DNA of 64,000 nucleotides from Psychrobacillus psychrotolerans. Its GTDB lineage: Bacteria > Bacillota > Bacilli > Bacillales_A > Planococcaceae. Shown here piece by piece: positions 61,716 through 64,000 of the stretch (within the stretch, counting starts at the first letter, position 1; every line of letters starts with the position of its first letter). The notes under the pieces are model-generated. The model made no database searches. It worked only from the letters and a program-made list of their open reading frames with translations, and was not told where the DNA came from. The position numbers were made by a program, and so were the translations under genes. The stretch covers positions 62,001 through 126,000 of the forward strand of contig NZ_FOXU01000005.1 of the NCBI RefSeq assembly GCF_900115805.1, given 5' to 3'.

Positions 61716-63192
61716 TTTAATTGTATTACCGTTGATCATTCCAATTATGGTTGGAATAATTTTAGTGTTTTTAAGACCATATGTGAAATTACAACGTGCA
61801 ATTAGTTTAATAACGATGATTGGTATTGCTGTGGTAAGTATATTTACTTTAAATAGAATTCAGACAGATGGAATTATTCGACTAGATTTTGCAGGATGGC
61901 AACCTCCCTTTGGAATACTATTTGTCGCAGATTCCTTTGCGATGTTACTAGTACTGACGGCGAGTATAGTTACAGCAATCTGTCTAATCCACGCATTTTC
62001 TTCTATAGGAGAAAGACATGAAAAAATGTACTTCTATCCATTTGTCTTATTTTTAGTTGCAGGAGTTAATGGTTCGTTTTTAACGGGCGATTTGTTTAAC
62101 TTATTTGTTTGTTTCGAAGTAATGTTATTAGCTTCATATGTATTAATTACTTTAGGTGGGACCAAGCCTCAGCTAAGAGAATCCATTAAGTATGTAGTCA
62201 TAAATATTCTAGCTTCATGGTTTTTCTTAGTAGCTCTTGCCTATTTGTATGGTACGGTTGGTACTTTAAATATGGCTCATATATCAGAAAGGGTGGCGGA
62301 GGCAGGGCAGGGACCTCTACTTACTACCATTAGTATTTTGTTTTTAATTGTCTTTAGTTTAAAAGCGGGATTATTATTATTCTTTTGGCTCCCTGGATCT
62401 TATTCTGTGCCACCGACTGCAGTTGCTGCTTTGTTTGGAGCGTTACTGACAAAGGTGGGGATATATGCACTCTTTCGTACATTCACACTCATCTTCTACC
62501 ATGACCCATTAATATCCCAAACACTGATTGGGATAATGGCAGGAATTACACTAATTGTGGGATGTATCGGAGCCATTGCTTTTAAGGATGTCCGTTTAAT
62601 CGTTTCTTATAATGTAGTAATTGCTGTTGGGTTTATACTAATTGGCCTGGCGGTTGGAACGGAAACGTCTATTGCAGGGTCTATTTACTATATAATTCAT
62701 GACATGATTGCAAAAGCAATGTTATTTTTGCTAGCTGGTACAATGATTTATTTGACTGGAAAGTCTAAAATTGATGAAATGAGTGGACTCATACGAAATT
62801 ATCCTCTATTTGGATGGATGTTCTTCCTTGTCACTTGTTCATTGGCAGGTATTCCACCGTTAAGTGGGTTTGTGGGTAAGATATTAGTTGGACAAGGTGC
62901 TATTGAATCAGGATCTTACGTACTTCTAACGCTAGCATTTCTCTCGAGTATTGTTGTGTTATATTCACTTCTTAGAATTTTCTTAAATACAATATTTGGG
63001 GAAACTATTATTAGTCTAGAAGATGAAAAACCAATGAAAATGGGAATGATTATCCCAATTGTTTTGTTGGGAATAGCGACGATTTCTTTAGGTTTAGGAG
63101 CAGAGTTTCTATCCGGTTATGTAGCGGATGCAGCTCATACTCTATCTAATCCATCTGTATATATTGATGCAGTAATGGGAGGGGATAAGTAA
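61708..63192 (+). CDS. mrpD: Na+/H+ antiporter subunit D
   Basis: 494 residues, about 14 helices, homologous to NuoN/NuoM of complex I. The channel residues lie in LFNLFVCFEVMLLASYVLI (about 127-145, in parts), LKAGLLLFFWLPGSY and SYYNI-type stretches; the conserved LPGSYSVPPTAVAALFGALLTKVGIYA block (in parts) is intact. Its ATG follows GAGGGGCAAAAA and overlaps mrpC. Confidence 0.95.
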   Translation: MNNLIVLPLIIPIMVGIILVFLRPYVKLQRAISLITMIGIAVVSIFTLNRIQTDGIIRLDFAGWQPPFGILFVADSFAMLLVLTASIVTAICLIHAFSSIGERHEKMYFYPFVLFLVAGVNGSFLTGDLFNLFVCFEVMLLASYVLITLGGTKPQLRESIKYVVINILASWFFLVALAYLYGTVGTLNMAHISERVAEAGQGPLLTTISILFLIVFSLKAGLLLFFWLPGSYSVPPTAVAALFGALLTKVGIYALFRTFTLIFYHDPLISQTLIGIMAGITLIVGCIGAIAFKDVRLIVSYNVVIAVGFILIGLAVGTETSIAGSIYYIIHDMIAKAMLFLLAGTMIYLTGKSKIDEMSGLIRNYPLFGWMFFLVTCSLAGIPPLSGFVGKILVGQGAIESGSYVLLTLAFLSSIVVLYSLLRIFLNTIFGETIISLEDEKPMKMGMIIPIVLLGIATISLGLGAEFLSGYVADAAHTLSNPSVYIDAVMGGDK

Positions 63193-63209
63193 TGGGAGAG
63201 GTGAGAAAT

Positions 63210-63692
63210 ATGCCTGCACAATTTTTACTAAACCTATTCATCGCATTTTTGTGGACAACTTTACAGGACGAAGATGAACTGAGACTAACGACGTTTTTTA
63301 GTGGTTTCATCGTAGGTATCTTCATCATCTTCTTAATGCATCGCTTTTTTGGGACCCAGTTTTATTTGAAGAGATTATTCTCGGTTATTAAGTTAGTTTT
63401 CATATTTATATCCGAGTTAGCTCAGTCTAGCTTGTTGATAAGTAAGCAAATATTAAATCCTCGCTGGGATTTAAAGCCAGGGATTTTCACTTATAAGACA
63501 GAACTTAAAGGGGACTGGGAAATTACCACGTTAGCAATGTTGTTAACCTTAACTCCAGGATCTGTTGTGATGGAAGTTAACCCAGAAGGAAATATGTTTT
63601 ATATACATGCAATGGATATAGAGCAGTCTAAAGCGGATGTATTGCGATCGATTACTAAATTTGAAAAAGCAATTATGGAGGTGACCCGCTAA
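63210..63692 (+). CDS. mrpE: Na+/H+ antiporter subunit E
   Basis: 160 residues from the ATG at 63210, about eight bases after GAGAGG; this gives MPAQFLLNLFIAFLW, matching MrpE starts. The ATG at 63192 (overlapping the mrpD stop) is an alternative. Two helices, a RWDLKPGIFTYKTELK segment and the LTLTPGSVVMEV block mark MnhE. It is specific to Mrp and has no complex I counterpart. Confidence 0.92.
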   Translation: MPAQFLLNLFIAFLWTTLQDEDELRLTTFFSGFIVGIFIIFLMHRFFGTQFYLKRLFSVIKLVFIFISELAQSSLLISKQILNPRWDLKPGIFTYKTELKGDWEITTLAMLLTLTPGSVVMEVNPEGNMFYIHAMDIEQSKADVLRSITKFEKAIMEVTR

Positions 63693-63976
63693 TGGTAGAA
63701 AAAATACTGTTGATCTCATTAACTCTATTTGCAGTTTCTATTGCAATTGCTCTTTTTCGAATCATTAAAGGTCCTTCTATGCCAGATAGAGCAGTAGCAT
63801 TGGATATGATTGGTGTAAATTTAATATCGATGATCGCTATTATTTCAATTGTCTTGAAGACTAAGGCTTTTTTAGAGGCCATTCTTATACTTGGTATACT
63901 TGCTTTCATAAGTACAATTGCCATTTCTAAGTATATTGAAAGGGGCGCTATCATTGAACATAAGTCAGATAATTGA
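63692..63976 (+). CDS. mrpF: Na+/H+ antiporter subunit F
   Basis: 94 residues, three helices. RIIKGPSMPDRAVALDMIG (about 23-41) is the MnhF signature. The ATG overlaps the mrpE stop by one base, after GGAGG. In B. subtilis MrpF is also linked to bile-salt and sodium efflux. Confidence 0.94.
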   Translation: MVEKILLISLTLFAVSIAIALFRIIKGPSMPDRAVALDMIGVNLISMIAIISIVLKTKAFLEAILILGILAFISTIAISKYIERGAIIEHKSDN

Positions 63977-64000
63977 GTACGTTGCGGTAATTATCATTTT
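63954..64000 (+). CDS. mrpG: Na+/H+ antiporter subunit G (partial, 5' end only)
   Basis: A TTG at 63954, eight bases after AGGGG, opens a frame MNISQIIEYVAVIII that runs off the window. Position after mrpF, the overlap of 23 bases with it and the hydrophobic start match mrpG, the last gene of the operon. Confidence 0.78.
   Translation, partial: MNISQIIEYVAVIII

Overview
The window looks like a chromosomal segment of a low-GC, spore-former-type Gram-positive bacterium of the order Bacillales, most likely Planococcaceae (the Psychrobacillus, Lysinibacillus and Sporosarcina neighbourhood). This is an inference from AT-rich sequence, strong GGAGG ribosome sites, frequent TTG and GTG starts, S-box, T-box and B12 riboswitches, a FapR box, a sigma-B-type promoter, and close homologues of Bacillus subtilis asnO, yeeI, swrC, dapH/ykuR and the mrp operon. 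I see no rRNA, tRNA, CRISPR array, insertion sequence or prophage. It reads as ordinary core chromosome with scattered accessory genes.

Layout. 1-2.4 kb: the 5' part of an HrtB-like ABC permease gene, a small membrane protein, and a MerR regulator with a B12-binding-type sensor. 2.6-5.1 kb: a Tat-exported small subunit and an FAD (GMC) subunit of a gluconate-2-dehydrogenase-type enzyme. 5.2-6.1 kb: fabI behind a FapR operator. 6.4-10.9 kb: a minus-strand SAM-riboswitch operon pairing an acyl-CoA-dehydrogenase-like flavoprotein with a polar amino acid/organosulfur ABC importer. 11.0-14.6 kb: a large catalase with a sigma-B promoter and a CoA-disulfide-reductase-type flavoprotein. 14.6-16.4 kb: two nearly identical tandem T-boxes (ACC specifier) driving a short threonyl-tRNA synthetase that lacks the editing half. 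16.4-20.5 kb: GNATs, DegV, a methyltransferase whose best start is ATT, a MazG-like enzyme and VanZ. 20.6-22.5 kb: a cobalamin riboswitch, a degenerate PduO-type adenosyltransferase and a BtuF-like lipoprotein.

22.5-30.5 kb: AraC/GyrI regulator, two NUDIX-flanked and membrane genes, yeeI, and an ABC-F antibiotic-resistance-type ATPase with a mini-ORF attenuator leader. 30.6-32.5 kb: dapH and ykuR of the acetylated lysine/DAP branch. 32.6-36.3 kb: asnO and a chemoreceptor. 36.5-39.0 kb: a NatAB-like ABC exporter, with a dispersed palindromic repeat bracketed by duplicated terminators at its end. 39-44 kb: a duplicated secreted protein, aroD, a GNAT, a STAS-domain protein and a dead M50-like protease homologue. 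44.2-48.2 kb: TetR regulator divergent from an RND exporter (swrC-like), with a palindromic operator inside the promoter spacer. 48.5-50 kb: PadR regulator plus a DUF1700/DUF4097 protein.

50-58 kb: alkyltransferase-like DNA-damage protein, NUDIX, a broken two-TM gene, a TipA-type MerR, a histidine phosphatase, an unrecognised 52-residue gene, a DUF4309-GH3 fusion, a hydrolase, DUF421, an Fsr-type MFS exporter and a universal stress protein. 58.5-64 kb: the mrpABCDEF-G Na+/H+ antiporter operon, cut inside mrpG by the window edge.

The most distinctive content is regulatory: five cis-acting RNA leaders (S-box, two T-boxes, B12, antibiotic attenuator) in one window, several attached to unusual effectors. 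I found no clear multi-gene system that is wholly new; the best leads are the S-box flavoprotein/importer operon, the B12-switched degenerate adenosyltransferase, the editing-free ThrRS and the non-AUG (ATT) start.
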